45,144 nt of DNA from Deltaproteobacteria bacterium (GTDB taxonomy: Bacteria > Desulfobacterota > Desulfomonilia > UBA1062): positions 1 to 45,144 of the forward strand of contig JAKLDU010000007.1 of the NCBI GenBank assembly GCA_022703355.1, given 5' to 3'. Position 1 is the first letter of the stretch. The number at the start of each line of letters is the position of its first letter. Of the stretch, positions 33,645-41,818 are shown piece after piece. The position numbers and the translations under genes are program-made. Below the pieces are notes generated by a model that saw only the letters and a list, made by a program, of their open reading frames with translations, was not told where the DNA came from and did not search any database.

Positions 33645-34655
33645 ATGAAGGAAGACATCCTCGCGTTCTGCCAGGAGGTCAATGAGGCGCGCTACCGCGG
33701 CCAGGCGGAGGGCCACTACGAAAGCTTTTTCCTGCGTGCGAACCATCCGGAGCGCCCCCTGGCGTTCTGGATCAGGTACACGATCTTCAGCCCGAAAGCA
33801 CACCCGGAGAAGGCCCAGGGCGAGCTCTGGGCGGTATTCTTCAACGGGGAGACCGGCAGACACTCGGCCGTGAAGCGGGAGCTCCCCTTCAGGGAATGTC
33901 TCTTCGACAACGCGAAGTTCCACGTCCGGGTGGGCGATGCCTGGCTCACCTCCCGCGGCCTCTACGGCGCCGTGTACGGGGAGGCCCACGCCCTGTCGTG
34001 GGACCTGTCCTACGAGGGGGGGGACAAGCCCCTCCTGCTGTTCCCCTACAAGCTCTACTTCACGAAGATCCCGGCCGCCAAGAGCCTCGTGCCCCTCCCC
34101 ATGGCGCGGTTCCGGGGCAAGCTGCAGGTGGACGGGGAAACGGTCGACGTCGCCGACTGGATCGGGAGCCAGAATCACAACTGGGGGTCCCGGCACACGG
34201 ACCTCTATGCCTGGGGCCAGGTGGCGGGCTTCGACACCCACCCGGAAAGCTTTCTCGAGCTCGCCACGGGCAGGCTCAGGATCGGCCCCTTCTGGTCGCC
34301 CGCCGTCACCCCCATCGTGCTGAGGCACCGGGGCCGGGAGTACGCGGCGAACAGCCTGCTCCAGTCAGTGAAGGCCCACGGGTCCTTCGGCTATTTTTCC
34401 TGGGAGTTCAGCTCGAAGACCCCGCTTTTCGAGCTGAGCGGCACCATGACCGCGGCGCGCGAAGACTTCGTGGGGTTGAGCTACCGCAACCCGCCGGGGT
34501 CATCGAAACACTGCCTGAACTCCAAGATCGCCTCCTGCAGTCTGCGCTTGACCGACCTGAAGGAAGGGACCTCGGATATCCTCGAAACCCGGAACCGCGC
34601 CGCCTTCGAGATCCTCACCGACGACGGCGGCCACGGCGTTCCCATCCGGGCGTAG
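33645..34655 (+). CDS. CrtC/AttH lipocalin-like family protein
   Basis: A 336-aa protein with no signal peptide and a beta-rich sequence. The central motif GSQNHNWGSRHTDLYAWGQV and the N-terminal FFLRANHPERPLAFWIRYT match the lipocalin-like family that includes hydroxyneurosporene synthase (CrtC) and AttH proteins. Those that are characterised hydrate carotenoids, but many relatives occur in bacteria without carotenoids, and no carotenoid gene is nearby, so no reaction is assigned. GGGGGG precedes the ATG. It stands alone. Confidence 0.75.
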   Translation: MKEDILAFCQEVNEARYRGQAEGHYESFFLRANHPERPLAFWIRYTIFSPKAHPEKAQGELWAVFFNGETGRHSAVKRELPFRECLFDNAKFHVRVGDAWLTSRGLYGAVYGEAHALSWDLSYEGGDKPLLLFPYKLYFTKIPAAKSLVPLPMARFRGKLQVDGETVDVADWIGSQNHNWGSRHTDLYAWGQVAGFDTHPESFLELATGRLRIGPFWSPAVTPIVLRHRGREYAANSLLQSVKAHGSFGYFSWEFSSKTPLFELSGTMTAAREDFVGLSYRNPPGSSKHCLNSKIASCSLRLTDLKEGTSDILETRNRAAFEILTDDGGHGVPIRA

Positions 34656-34689
34656 GGCACTGTTCGGCCTTTCCGCCCCGAGCTTCCCA

Positions 34690-34717
34690 TTGACCGGTGA
34701 GGGGCAAAGCGATAATA
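34690..34717 (+). promoter_or_regulatory. Putative promoter of rmuC
   Basis: TTGACC (34690-34695), a 16-base spacer and ATAATA (34712-34717), about 60 bases before the rmuC start. Confidence 0.45.
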
Positions 34718-34778
34718 CAGGGGTGTGCGGGGCGGTTCCCGCCGGTGCGCCTGGTGAAAGGGGTGGTGAAGGAAGGGC

Positions 34779-36173
34779 ATGATGAGTACCGTTCTCCTGG
34801 GAGCTGTTCTGGTCCTCGCGGGGATTGATTTTCTCCTCGGGGTCGTCCTGCTTTTCAGAAAGCCCGCGGTGGACACGGGCCCCTTCGAAGAGGCGGTCAG
34901 GTCCATGGAAAAGGCCTACGAGCGCACCGAGCGCCTCCTCCAGGCCGATGCCGCCCGGGGCCGGGAAGAGGTGGGCGGCGCCCTGCGCCAGTCCCGTGAA
35001 GAGCTCGCGGCTTCCCTGAAGAACATGGGCGACACGCTCCACCAGCAGCTCGCCTCCCTCCTCCAGACCAACGGCCAGCAGCTCGAGCGCGTACGCGGTA
35101 CCGTCGAGCAGAGGCTCGCCGCCTTCGGCGAGCAGCTCGAGAAGCTCACCCGGAGCAACGAGGCGAAGCTCGACGTGCTCAGGGGTGCAGTCGAGGACAG
35201 GCTCCGGGCGATCCAGGAGGACAACTCCAGGCAGCTCGAGAACATGCGGGCCACGGTGGACGAGAAGCTCCAGGGCACTCTCGAGAAGCGCCTGGGCGAA
35301 TCCTTCAAGCAGGTGAGCGACCGGCTTGAGCAGGTCTACAAGGGTCTGGGAGAGATGCAGGCCCTGGCGACCGGCGTGGGCGACCTCAAGAAGGTGCTCA
35401 CCAACGTCAAGACCCGGGGCACCTGGGGCGAGGTTCAGCTCTGGGCCATGCTCGAGCAGGTCCTCAACCCTGACCAGTACCAGTCGAACGTGGCGACGAA
35501 GGGCGGCGCGGAGCGGGTGGAGTTCGCCATCAGGCTCCCGGGCAGGGGGAGCGATCCCGACGACGTGGTGTGGCTCCCCATCGACGCCAAGTTCCCGGTG
35601 GAAGACTACCAGCGCCTCGTGGAGGCACAGGAGCGGGCGGACGCCGAGGGGGCCGAGGCCGCCTCGAAGGGTCTCGAAACCAGGATCAAGCAGTGCGCCT
35701 GGGACATCTGCGACAAGTACCTGAGCCCTCCCCTGACCACGGATTTCGGCATCCTCTTCCTGCCCATCGAGGGCCTGTTTGCCGAGGTGATCCGCAGGCC
35801 CGGCCTGGCCGATTACGTGCAGCGGGAGTGCAAGGTGGTCCTCGCCGGGCCCACTACGCTCTGGTCCCTCCTCAACAGCCTGCAGATGGGCTTCAGGACG
35901 CTGGCCATCGAGCAGCGCTCCAGCGAGGTGTGGAACCTGCTGGCCGCGGTGAAGACCGAGTGGACCAAGTACGGGGAGGTGCTGGCCAAGGTGCAGAAGA
36001 AGCTCCACGAGGCATCGGACACCCTGGACAGGGCCCAGGTTCGCACGCGGGCCATCGGCAGGAAGCTCAAGGACGTGCAGGAGCTCCCCGCGGCCGAGGC
36101 CAGGGGGCTGCTCATGGTGAAAACCGGGCTCGCCGGCCCGGGGGAAGACGAGTCGGAAGAATTGATGCCATGA
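34779..36173 (+). CDS. rmuC: DNA recombination protein RmuC
   Basis: A 464-aa protein with an N-terminal membrane anchor (about 4-26), a long coiled coil (40-200), and the RmuC nuclease-like domain with VLTNVKTRGTWGEVQLWAMLEQVL (in part), PIDAKFPVEDYQRL, TTDFGILFLPIEGLFAEV and AGPTTLWSLLNSLQMGF. RmuC limits inversions between short repeats in E. coli. Its presence is of interest in a region full of short duplications, but no link is shown. GAAGG precedes the ATG. Confidence 0.93.
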   Translation: MMSTVLLGAVLVLAGIDFLLGVVLLFRKPAVDTGPFEEAVRSMEKAYERTERLLQADAARGREEVGGALRQSREELAASLKNMGDTLHQQLASLLQTNGQQLERVRGTVEQRLAAFGEQLEKLTRSNEAKLDVLRGAVEDRLRAIQEDNSRQLENMRATVDEKLQGTLEKRLGESFKQVSDRLEQVYKGLGEMQALATGVGDLKKVLTNVKTRGTWGEVQLWAMLEQVLNPDQYQSNVATKGGAERVEFAIRLPGRGSDPDDVVWLPIDAKFPVEDYQRLVEAQERADAEGAEAASKGLETRIKQCAWDICDKYLSPPLTTDFGILFLPIEGLFAEVIRRPGLADYVQRECKVVLAGPTTLWSLLNSLQMGFRTLAIEQRSSEVWNLLAAVKTEWTKYGEVLAKVQKKLHEASDTLDRAQVRTRAIGRKLKDVQELPAAEARGLLMVKTGLAGPGEDESEELMP

Positions 36174-36197
36174 ATTGAGCGTGAAAGGGAGGGGGCA

Positions 36198-36710
36198 ATG
36201 AGCAGGGTCTTCACCGCCCGCGGCGTGCTGTTCGGTTTTCTGCTGGTCGCATTCATTATCGTGTTCGAGATCATCCTCGCGCGTCTGGGCCTTCCGGCCT
36301 GGCCTGCCTTCATGGCCATGATATTCTTCTTCGTGGCGCACGAGGACGTCTCCGCAGTACCCCCCATCCTCATCGGAGGTCTCGCGGGGATCGCCTGCGC
36401 CTTCCTCGTCGAGGAGTTCATTGCCGCCCTGGGGCCGGTCCTGGGGGATGAGGCGGCGAAGCTCACCTTCATCGGACTCTTCGTGTACTCCATCGTGCTC
36501 CTCAAGGACACCATCCCCTCCGTCTTCAACAGCTATGCCTTCATGTTCTTCCTGGTAGGGGCGCTGGCCCGGAAGGCCTCGCCGCAGAGCCCCTTCGTCT
36601 GGATGGGCGTGGAGCTCTTCTTCGGCGGGATCTTCATCGCGGGCGTGGTGGGCATCTCCCGGATCGTGGACAAGGTGCTCGGACCGGCCCAGGGAACAGT
36701 TTCCCATTGA
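36198..36710 (+). CDS. Small multi-pass membrane protein, unknown function
   Basis: Not recognised. 170 aa with five likely membrane helices (about 9-28, 32-48, 55-85, 90-112, 115-155). A HED near residue 50 (FVAHEDVSAVPPILIGGLAG) follows the second helix and might be functional. It resembles small DUF1097-type permease-like proteins in size and topology only. GAGGGGG precedes the ATG; it lies 24 bases after rmuC and may be co-transcribed. Its 3' end, with the codons for LGPAQGTVSH, is duplicated 71 bp downstream. Confidence 0.7.
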   Translation: MSRVFTARGVLFGFLLVAFIIVFEIILARLGLPAWPAFMAMIFFFVAHEDVSAVPPILIGGLAGIACAFLVEEFIAALGPVLGDEAAKLTFIGLFVYSIVLLKDTIPSVFNSYAFMFFLVGALARKASPQSPFVWMGVELFFGGIFIAGVVGISRIVDKVLGPAQGTVSH

Positions 36711-36782
36711 GAGGCGTGCGGATCAAGCACGACCAGCCCAAGAAGGCGCTCGGGCCGGCCCAGGGCACGGTTTCCCATTGAG
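36672..36782. repeat. Two-copy direct repeat, period 71 bp; first copy is the gene's 3' end
   Basis: GGTGCTCGGACCGGCCCAGG at 36674, running on to TTTCCCATTGAG, recurs at 36745 with 34 of 38 bases matching. The first copy contains the stop codon of the membrane protein; the second lies wholly in the spacer and keeps the same TGA. No gene is visible between 36711 and 36985. Confidence 0.8.
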
Positions 36783-36985
36783 GGGGACCCTGTTGCCACG
36801 ATTCGTCGGATGAGGCACGCAGCAGAGATGCCCTCGGCAATCCGACCATCGAATGGACCCCAGTGTCCTGTTTCGGGCGGTTCCCGGTTGCTTTTGCCCC
36901 TGGTTCTCCTGTATGGGACATGGGTAAGCCGAGCGGCAAAATGCTTCCGCCGGGTTGTGCCGGGCAGATCAGCGAGGAGGTTGTC

Positions 36986-37429
36986 ATGAGCATCGTGAGA
37001 ACAGCGGTCGTCCTTGTCGGGGCGCTGCTCCTCTCTTTGCCCGTTCTTGCGGCGGACGCCCTTCGGACAGGGGACATCGCCCTGGTCATCACCGGGTTCA
37101 AGAATGGCAAAGGCATGGCCAGGATTCAGGTCATGGACTCGGAGCAGGCCTACACGAACGAATCGAAGGCCCTGTGCCTGATCAGGTCCCGGATAATCAA
37201 CGGGAAGGTGCAGCTTACCCTGAAGGGCCTGCCCTACGGCCGGTATGCGGTGGCCGTGTTCCATGACGAGAACGGCAACGGTGTGCTCGACAAGAAGCTC
37301 ATGGGCCTGCCGAAGGAGGCCTACGGGACCTCCAACAACGCGAGGGGCAGGTTCGGGCCGCCGGATTATCACCGGATCAGCTTCGACCTCAATGCCCCTG
37401 AGGTCGTCCAGGAGATCGCTGTCCGGTAG
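36986..37429 (+). CDS. Exported DUF2141-family protein
   Basis: 147 aa with a clear signal peptide (SIVRTAVVLVGALLLSLPVLAADA), then a beta-sandwich-like domain with LPYGRYAVAVFHDENGNGVLDKK and GLPKEAYGTSNNARGRFGPPDY (in part), the hallmark of DUF2141. Function unknown; periplasmic. The Asp/Asn-rich loop resembles a calcium site. GAGGAGG lies 5 bases before the ATG at 36986; the longer frame to 36863 is not supported. Confidence 0.82.
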   Translation: MSIVRTAVVLVGALLLSLPVLAADALRTGDIALVITGFKNGKGMARIQVMDSEQAYTNESKALCLIRSRIINGKVQLTLKGLPYGRYAVAVFHDENGNGVLDKKLMGLPKEAYGTSNNARGRFGPPDYHRISFDLNAPEVVQEIAVR

Positions 37430-37470
37430 GGAAGGGGAAAGGCCCGGGCCGTGGGCCCCGAGGTGGTCAG

Positions 37471-38244
37471 GTGTTCCTGCTGAAGAAAATCGTCTCCGGC
37501 ATGCTCATGCCCGTTCCCCTCGTGCTGGAGCTGCTCATTGCCGGAGTCCTGCTCCTCTGGTTCACCCGGCGCCAGGTCCTGGCGAAGGCACTCGTCACCG
37601 CCGGCACACTCCTGCTCCTCCTCGAGGGCTTCGGCGTTTTGTCCCAGTTCGCCCTCTCACGTCTCGAAGGCATGTACTCCCCCGTTGGCATCCAGGAAGC
37701 CCGCGATGCGGGCGTGAAATGGGTCGTGGTCCTGGCCGGGGGCTCGTCGGAAAGCGAGGCGCTTCCCGTTACCAGCCAGCTCGCGCCGGAAACCCAGGTG
37801 CGGATGAACGAGGGGATCAGAATCCTGAGGGGTCTGTCCGGTGCCCGCCTCATCGTGTCCGGGGGGAGGGTTTTCGGCACGGTGCCAACCGCGGAGCTCA
37901 TGGAAAGGCTCGCCGTGGAGCTCGGGGTGAGCCCGAACGCCGTCGTGCGGGAGGACAGGTCCAGGGACACGGGCGAGCAGGCCGGGTACATCGGGCCCCT
38001 GGTGAAGGGCGAGCCCTTCGTCCTCGTCACCTCCGCATACCACATGCCCCGTGCGATGGCCCTGTTCAAGGCCCGGGGCATGAGCCCCATACCGGCACCC
38101 ACGGGGCACTATGCCGCCTCGCCGGACGGCCTGGACGCCTTTGACTTCTTCCCCCGGGCGGACCGGCTCTCCCTTTCCGAGATCGTGCTGCACGAACTCC
38201 TGGGACTCCTCGCCTTCCAGCTGGGAGAGGCCCTGACTTCCTGA
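37471..38244 (+). CDS. ElyC/SanA/YdcF-type DUF218 envelope protein
   Basis: 257 aa. Two membrane helices at the N-terminus (about 12-30 and 37-62) precede the DUF218 domain: VVVLAGGSSES, IVSGGRVFG, EDRSRDTGEQA and LVTSAYHMPRAMALF. This matches ElyC, which takes part in peptidoglycan and lipid-carrier homeostasis at the inner membrane. The GTG start has GAGGTGG upstream. It follows the DUF2141 gene by 41 bases. A 71-bp direct duplication lies just after its stop. Confidence 0.85.
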   Translation: MFLLKKIVSGMLMPVPLVLELLIAGVLLLWFTRRQVLAKALVTAGTLLLLLEGFGVLSQFALSRLEGMYSPVGIQEARDAGVKWVVVLAGGSSESEALPVTSQLAPETQVRMNEGIRILRGLSGARLIVSGGRVFGTVPTAELMERLAVELGVSPNAVVREDRSRDTGEQAGYIGPLVKGEPFVLVTSAYHMPRAMALFKARGMSPIPAPTGHYAASPDGLDAFDFFPRADRLSLSEIVLHELLGLLAFQLGEALTS

Positions 38245-38256
38245 GTGCACGCCCGG

Positions 38257-38365
38257 GGCACGGGCGAAGGGGATTTCGCTTGAGCAGGACACGCCGTGAC
38301 GAGATCGCCCTGCCGCACCGCCTCCCAGGCACGGGCGAAGGGGCATTTGCTTGAGCGGGACACGG
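38257..38365. repeat. Two-copy direct repeat, period 71 bp, after the ElyC-like gene
   Basis: GGCACGGGCGAAGGGG at 38257, continuing to GGACACG, recurs at 38328 with 33 of 37 bases matching. Weak similarity to the gene's own last codons (GAGATCG...CTGC at 38179) appears at 38301. Confidence 0.75.
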
Positions 38366-38404
38366 CACACCCCGGAGATCCATGCCGGGATTGTCACCAA
38401 TTCA

Positions 38405-38433
38405 TTGAACGGGCATGCGCCGTATGTTACATA
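38405..38433 (+). promoter_or_regulatory. Putative promoter of the acetoacetate-decarboxylase-like gene
   Basis: TTGAAC (38405-38410), 17 bases, TACATA (38428-38433); the boxes are moderate. A small palindrome GTTACATAAC overlaps the -10 region. Confidence 0.35.
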
Positions 38434-38466
38434 ACAAGCGTTATAGACCAACAAAGGAGGTTGCCC

Positions 38467-39258
38467 ATGGGATTCGTGAAGACATATGAGGAAATCCTGG
38501 CCAGCACCAGGGAAACGGCCGACTTCTACGATGCGGAGATGCTCACCGTGTTCTGGGAAACCAGGCCGGAGACGGTCGCGAGGCTGCTTCCCGCACCCCT
38601 CGAGCCCACGGCAGACCCCGTCGCCATGGCGTTCGTGGCCTGGTACCCGCGGACCAATTTCGACGTCACCTACCATGAGACCGCGCTGTTTCTCCGGGCG
38701 TCGTTCAACGGCGAAGAGGGGCTCTACTGCCTTGCCATGCCCGTGACCAGCGACATGGCCATGATCGGGGGCCGCGAGGTGTACGGGTTCCCCAAGAAGA
38801 TCGCGAACATCCACATGTTCAAGGACGGCGACGTGGTGGGGGGATGGTCCGAGCGCAGGGGGGTCCGGTTCATGGAGCTCGAGGCGAAGCTCACGGGCTC
38901 GTTCAACGATTCCGCTGCCCAGGAAAAGATCATGGGCATGGCCTCGGCGGATGGGAAGATGAGGGGCCTCTCTTACAACTTCAAGTATTTCCCGGCCCCG
39001 GAGGGGGGAGGGATGGATTACAACCCCCGGCTCGTCAGGCAGGAGACGATCCTGGGGCCGAAGACCCTCCGGTTCGGCGAGGCGTCGGTGACGCTCACCC
39101 CTTCTGACTACGACCCCTGGGCGGAGGTGGAGGTGGTGAAGGTGCTGGGCGCGATCTACTCCGTGGGCGACAACTCCATGCTCAAGGGCTCGGTGGTGGC
39201 GGAGGTCGACTTTCTCAAGTTCGCACCGTACGCCTTCCTGAAGTACGACATGAAATAG
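38467..39258 (+). CDS. Acetoacetate decarboxylase family protein
   Basis: 263 aa of the acetoacetate decarboxylase (ADC) fold. The key segment GREVYGFPKKIANI holds the paired lysines (Lys110/Lys111) that form and tune the Schiff base in ADC. The N-terminal YPRTNFDVTYHETALFL and C-terminal SMLKGSVVAEVDFLKFAPYA also fit. It could decarboxylate acetoacetate or a related 3-keto acid; many relatives do other aldol or dehydration chemistry. AGGAGG lies 6 bases before the ATG. The next gene is an acyl-CoA dehydrogenase, consistent with short-chain acid metabolism. Confidence 0.85.
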   Translation: MGFVKTYEEILASTRETADFYDAEMLTVFWETRPETVARLLPAPLEPTADPVAMAFVAWYPRTNFDVTYHETALFLRASFNGEEGLYCLAMPVTSDMAMIGGREVYGFPKKIANIHMFKDGDVVGGWSERRGVRFMELEAKLTGSFNDSAAQEKIMGMASADGKMRGLSYNFKYFPAPEGGGMDYNPRLVRQETILGPKTLRFGEASVTLTPSDYDPWAEVEVVKVLGAIYSVGDNSMLKGSVVAEVDFLKFAPYAFLKYDMK

Positions 39259-39266
39259 CAGGGCAA

Positions 39267-39378
39267 GCGCAGCCTGCGGGAGCGCGGCTAGGAAAGCCGC
39301 AGGCCTCTGCCGCATTCGTCACCGGTGAGCGAGGCGCAGCCTGCTGGTGTGCGGCGGGGAAAGCCGGTGGCAGATGCC
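39267..39378. repeat. Two-copy direct repeat, period 67 bp
   Basis: GCGCAGCCTGCGGGAGCGCG at 39267, through GGAAAGCCG, recurs at 39334 (35 of 45 bases match). It begins 8 bases after the ADC-like stop codon. A shorter GGCGAAGGGGG at 39399 recurs at 39445, where it forms the next gene's ribosome binding site. Confidence 0.65.
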
Positions 39379-39465
39379 CCGGGGTTTCCCCCCTTCCCGG
39401 CGAAGGGGGTGAGGAGGGCGGGCATCGTGATGCTTTCATTCCATGGCGAAGGGGGAGGGCAAGAC

Positions 39466-40686
39466 ATGGAGTACACCGAGATCGATCTGAACGTGAGCGA
39501 CGAGACGAAGTCCATGCTCGATCAGGTGAGGCGGTACGCGATGGAGGTGGTGCGGCCCGCGGGCATCGCGCTGGACAGGCTCCACGACCCCGCTGACGTC
39601 ATCGCGGGAGGCTCCCTGCTGTGGGACGTGGTGAAGGGCTTCCGCGAGCTGGGCCTGCACACCATGCAGATCCCCAGAGCCTGCGGGGGCGTGGCGTACG
39701 AGCACGAGCCCATGGCGGGCATCCTCATCGCCGAGCTCCTGGGCTACGCCGACGCGGGGCTCGCCATCAGCATGGGCGTGTCCTGCCTGCCGTTCAACAT
39801 GGCGTCCCTGTTCCCCGTGCCGGAGATGCAGCAGCTGGCGCGGGATTTCTGCGAGGACCGGGAAGGCCGGATGATCGGCTGCTGGGCCATTACCGAGCCT
39901 GATCACGGCTCGGACTGGAGCCTGGGCGGCGCGGACCCGAAGTGCGGCCCTTCGGTGAAGGCGGTGCTCAAGGGCGACGAGTACATCGTGAACGGCGAAA
40001 AATCTTCCTGGGTATCGAACGGGTCCATCGCCACCCATGCCATCCTCCACGTGTCCCTCGACCCCTCCCGGGGGATGCAGGGCCAGGGCCTCGCCATCAT
40101 CCCCCTGGACCTCCCGGGCATCTCCCGGGGCAAACCCCTGGACAAGATGGGCCAGCGCCCCCTGAACCAGGGGTCCCTCGTCTTCGAGGATGCACGGATC
40201 CCCAGAAACTGCATGGTCGTCCCGGACCCCGACTTCATCACCGCCACGGGCGGCCAGGGCCTGGCCACGGTGAACGGAGGCATGGCCATCGTCTTCGCCG
40301 GGCTCGCCAAGGCGGCCTTCGACGAGGCCTTCAGGTACTCCCGGGAGAGGGTCCAGGGCGGCATGCCCTTGTGCGAACACCCCACCATCAGGCTCAAGCT
40401 CATGAAGATGTTCTCCCTAATGGAGGCCGCCCGGGCGAACGCCCGCAGGATGGCCCTGTACAACTTTGTCAATCCGTTCGCTCCTTCGGTGGTCCATGCC
40501 GTGGCGGCCAAGTGCCTGTCCACCGAGACAGCCACGCACGTTGCCTCCGAGGCCATGCAGATTTTCGGGGGCTACGGCCTGGCGAAGGAGTTCGTCATCG
40601 AGAAGATGTACCGGGACGCCCGGGCGAGCATGATCGAGGACGGGGTGAACGAGGCCCTCGCCCTGAAGGCCACTGAGTACTGGTGA
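39466..40686 (+). CDS. Acyl-CoA dehydrogenase
   Basis: 406-aa FAD-dependent dehydrogenase of normal length. Marks: CWAITEPDHGSDW (FAD/substrate loop), GEKSSWVSNGSIATHAILHV, GLATVNGGMAIVFAGLAKAAFDEA, the C-terminal EAMQIFGGYGLAKEFVIEKMYRDARA (in part) and then the catalytic region MIEDGVNEALAL. The acyl chain specificity is unknown; EDGVNE in place of the common YEGTNE hints at an unusual substrate. The ATG at 39466 follows GGGGGAGGG by 6 bases; the frame open to 39325 crosses repeat DNA. The ADC-like gene upstream suggests one catabolic unit. Confidence 0.9.
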   Translation: MEYTEIDLNVSDETKSMLDQVRRYAMEVVRPAGIALDRLHDPADVIAGGSLLWDVVKGFRELGLHTMQIPRACGGVAYEHEPMAGILIAELLGYADAGLAISMGVSCLPFNMASLFPVPEMQQLARDFCEDREGRMIGCWAITEPDHGSDWSLGGADPKCGPSVKAVLKGDEYIVNGEKSSWVSNGSIATHAILHVSLDPSRGMQGQGLAIIPLDLPGISRGKPLDKMGQRPLNQGSLVFEDARIPRNCMVVPDPDFITATGGQGLATVNGGMAIVFAGLAKAAFDEAFRYSRERVQGGMPLCEHPTIRLKLMKMFSLMEAARANARRMALYNFVNPFAPSVVHAVAAKCLSTETATHVASEAMQIFGGYGLAKEFVIEKMYRDARASMIEDGVNEALALKATEYW

Positions 40687-40699
40687 CGAACGGCGGCCG

Positions 40700-40726
40700 T
40701 CCGGGAGGTTCTCCCCGGATGGCTTT
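40700..40726 (+). terminator. Terminator after the acyl-CoA dehydrogenase
   Basis: TCCGGGAG (40700-40707) pairs with CTCCCCGGA (40711-40719, one bulge) and is followed by TGGCTTTT. Confidence 0.6.
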
Positions 40727-40771
40727 TGCGGAAACGGCCTTCGGGACGGAAGGAAACCGGGTCTGAATATG

Positions 40772-40823
40772 AAAAAAGGCCCCTGCGCCGGGATGGAAGC
40801 TCGCCGATCCCGGAACGGGGCCT
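40772..40823 (-). terminator. Strong terminator of the sigma factor gene
   Basis: On the minus strand GGCCCCGTTCCGGGAT folds with ATCCCGGCGCAGGGGCC around a 12-base loop (with an internal loop), followed directly by TTTTTT. Confidence 0.85.
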
Positions 40824-40839
40824 TCGCCTTGTTTCTCCT

Positions 40840-41613
40840 TCAGCCGGCGAGCTTGAGGTCTCCCGGGTTTTCCCTGCAGGCGGGGCTCGAGGGTCTGGAT
40901 TCCATGAAGTCGTCTTTTTCCAGGGAGTACTCTCTCCTGATGTGATTGCGTATCTTGGCCAGGGAGCTGTTTTCTATCTGCCGGATGCGCTCCCGGGTGA
41001 TGTTGAGGTTCTGGGAAAGCTGGCCCAGCGTCGGGCGGGGGTCCTCGAAGAACCGTCGCGTGAGGATGTATTTCTCCCGGGTGTTCAAAGGCCCGTTCTC
41101 GGCGGAGAGGACCTGCGAGATGACGCCGGCCTTCTGCCGCGCGAAGTACTCGTCCTCCTGGCCCGGTCCGTCGTCCGGGAGGTGGTCGATGAAGCACTCC
41201 TCGGCGTTCTCGTGGTCGGACAGCGTGGAGTCGAGGGAGAGGAGGGTCGAGGAATACCCCAGGGTACCCCTGGAGCTCTTGTAGATGAACTTCTTGATGT
41301 GGGCGTGGACCCACCAGACCGCATAGCTGAAAAACCGGATGTTCCTCTCGGGCTCGAACATGGTGAGCGCCTTGACGAGCCCCATGTTCGCCTCCTGGAC
41401 GATTTCCAGGGGGTTGTGGCCATGGTGAAAATATGCCCTGCTGATTTTCAGGGCCAGGCGAAGGTTGGCGTTGATGACCGCCTGTCCCGCTTCCGTGTCG
41501 CCTTCCCGGTACCTTCTGGCGAGCGCCAGCTCCTCGTCCAGGGTGAGGTTCCCGAACTCGTTTATCCTCTTTGCATACAAAGCCAGTTCATACGGTTGGT
41601 GCCTGCTCTTCAT
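40840..41613 (-). CDS. RNA polymerase sigma-70 family factor, RpoH-like
   Basis: 257 aa. Region 1.2/2 shows LTLDEELALARRYREGD, NLRLALKISRAYFHHGHNPLEIVQEANMGL (in part), and the -10-binding RFFSYAVWWVHAHIKKFI. Region 4 has TLGQLSQNLNITRERIRQIENSSLAKIR. Length and lack of region 1.1 fit a group 3 heat-shock-type sigma. ATG 41613 is chosen because a run of G lies 4-9 bases upstream; ATG 41658 has no such site. A near-perfect 27-base inverted repeat (41769-41795) lies in the 205-base upstream region. Confidence 0.85.
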   Translation of the reverse strand: MKSRHQPYELALYAKRINEFGNLTLDEELALARRYREGDTEAGQAVINANLRLALKISRAYFHHGHNPLEIVQEANMGLVKALTMFEPERNIRFFSYAVWWVHAHIKKFIYKSSRGTLGYSSTLLSLDSTLSDHENAEECFIDHLPDDGPGQEDEYFARQKAGVISQVLSAENGPLNTREKYILTRRFFEDPRPTLGQLSQNLNITRERIRQIENSSLAKIRNHIRREYSLEKDDFMESRPSSPACRENPGDLKLAG

Positions 41614-41768
41614 GATCCCCCCGATCAGATTCCCCTGTTCATGCTGAATAGCAACCATTTGTCCAAAAATTCCACGCCCTGTCTTCAGGCTCTTCGTGCA
41701 ACGCGGCCGGCAGGTCCCGGCCTCTCAGGAGTATCTGATGATAGACGAGTAATCCCGGGAAGGAAATT

Positions 41769-41795
41769 GGACCTTGGTCCATTGGACCAAAGTCC
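41769..41795. repeat. 27-base inverted repeat (operator-like) upstream of the sigma gene
   Basis: GGACCTTGGTCCA (41769-41781), one central base, and TGGACCAAAGTCC (41783-41795) are complementary except at one pair. The inner TTGGTCCA/TGGACCAA is perfect. It could be a dimer binding site or a weak terminator of the response regulator gene, whose stop lies 24 bases away. Confidence 0.6.
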
Positions 41796-41818
41796 CATGA
41801 CGGGTGAGCTTCAGGGTT

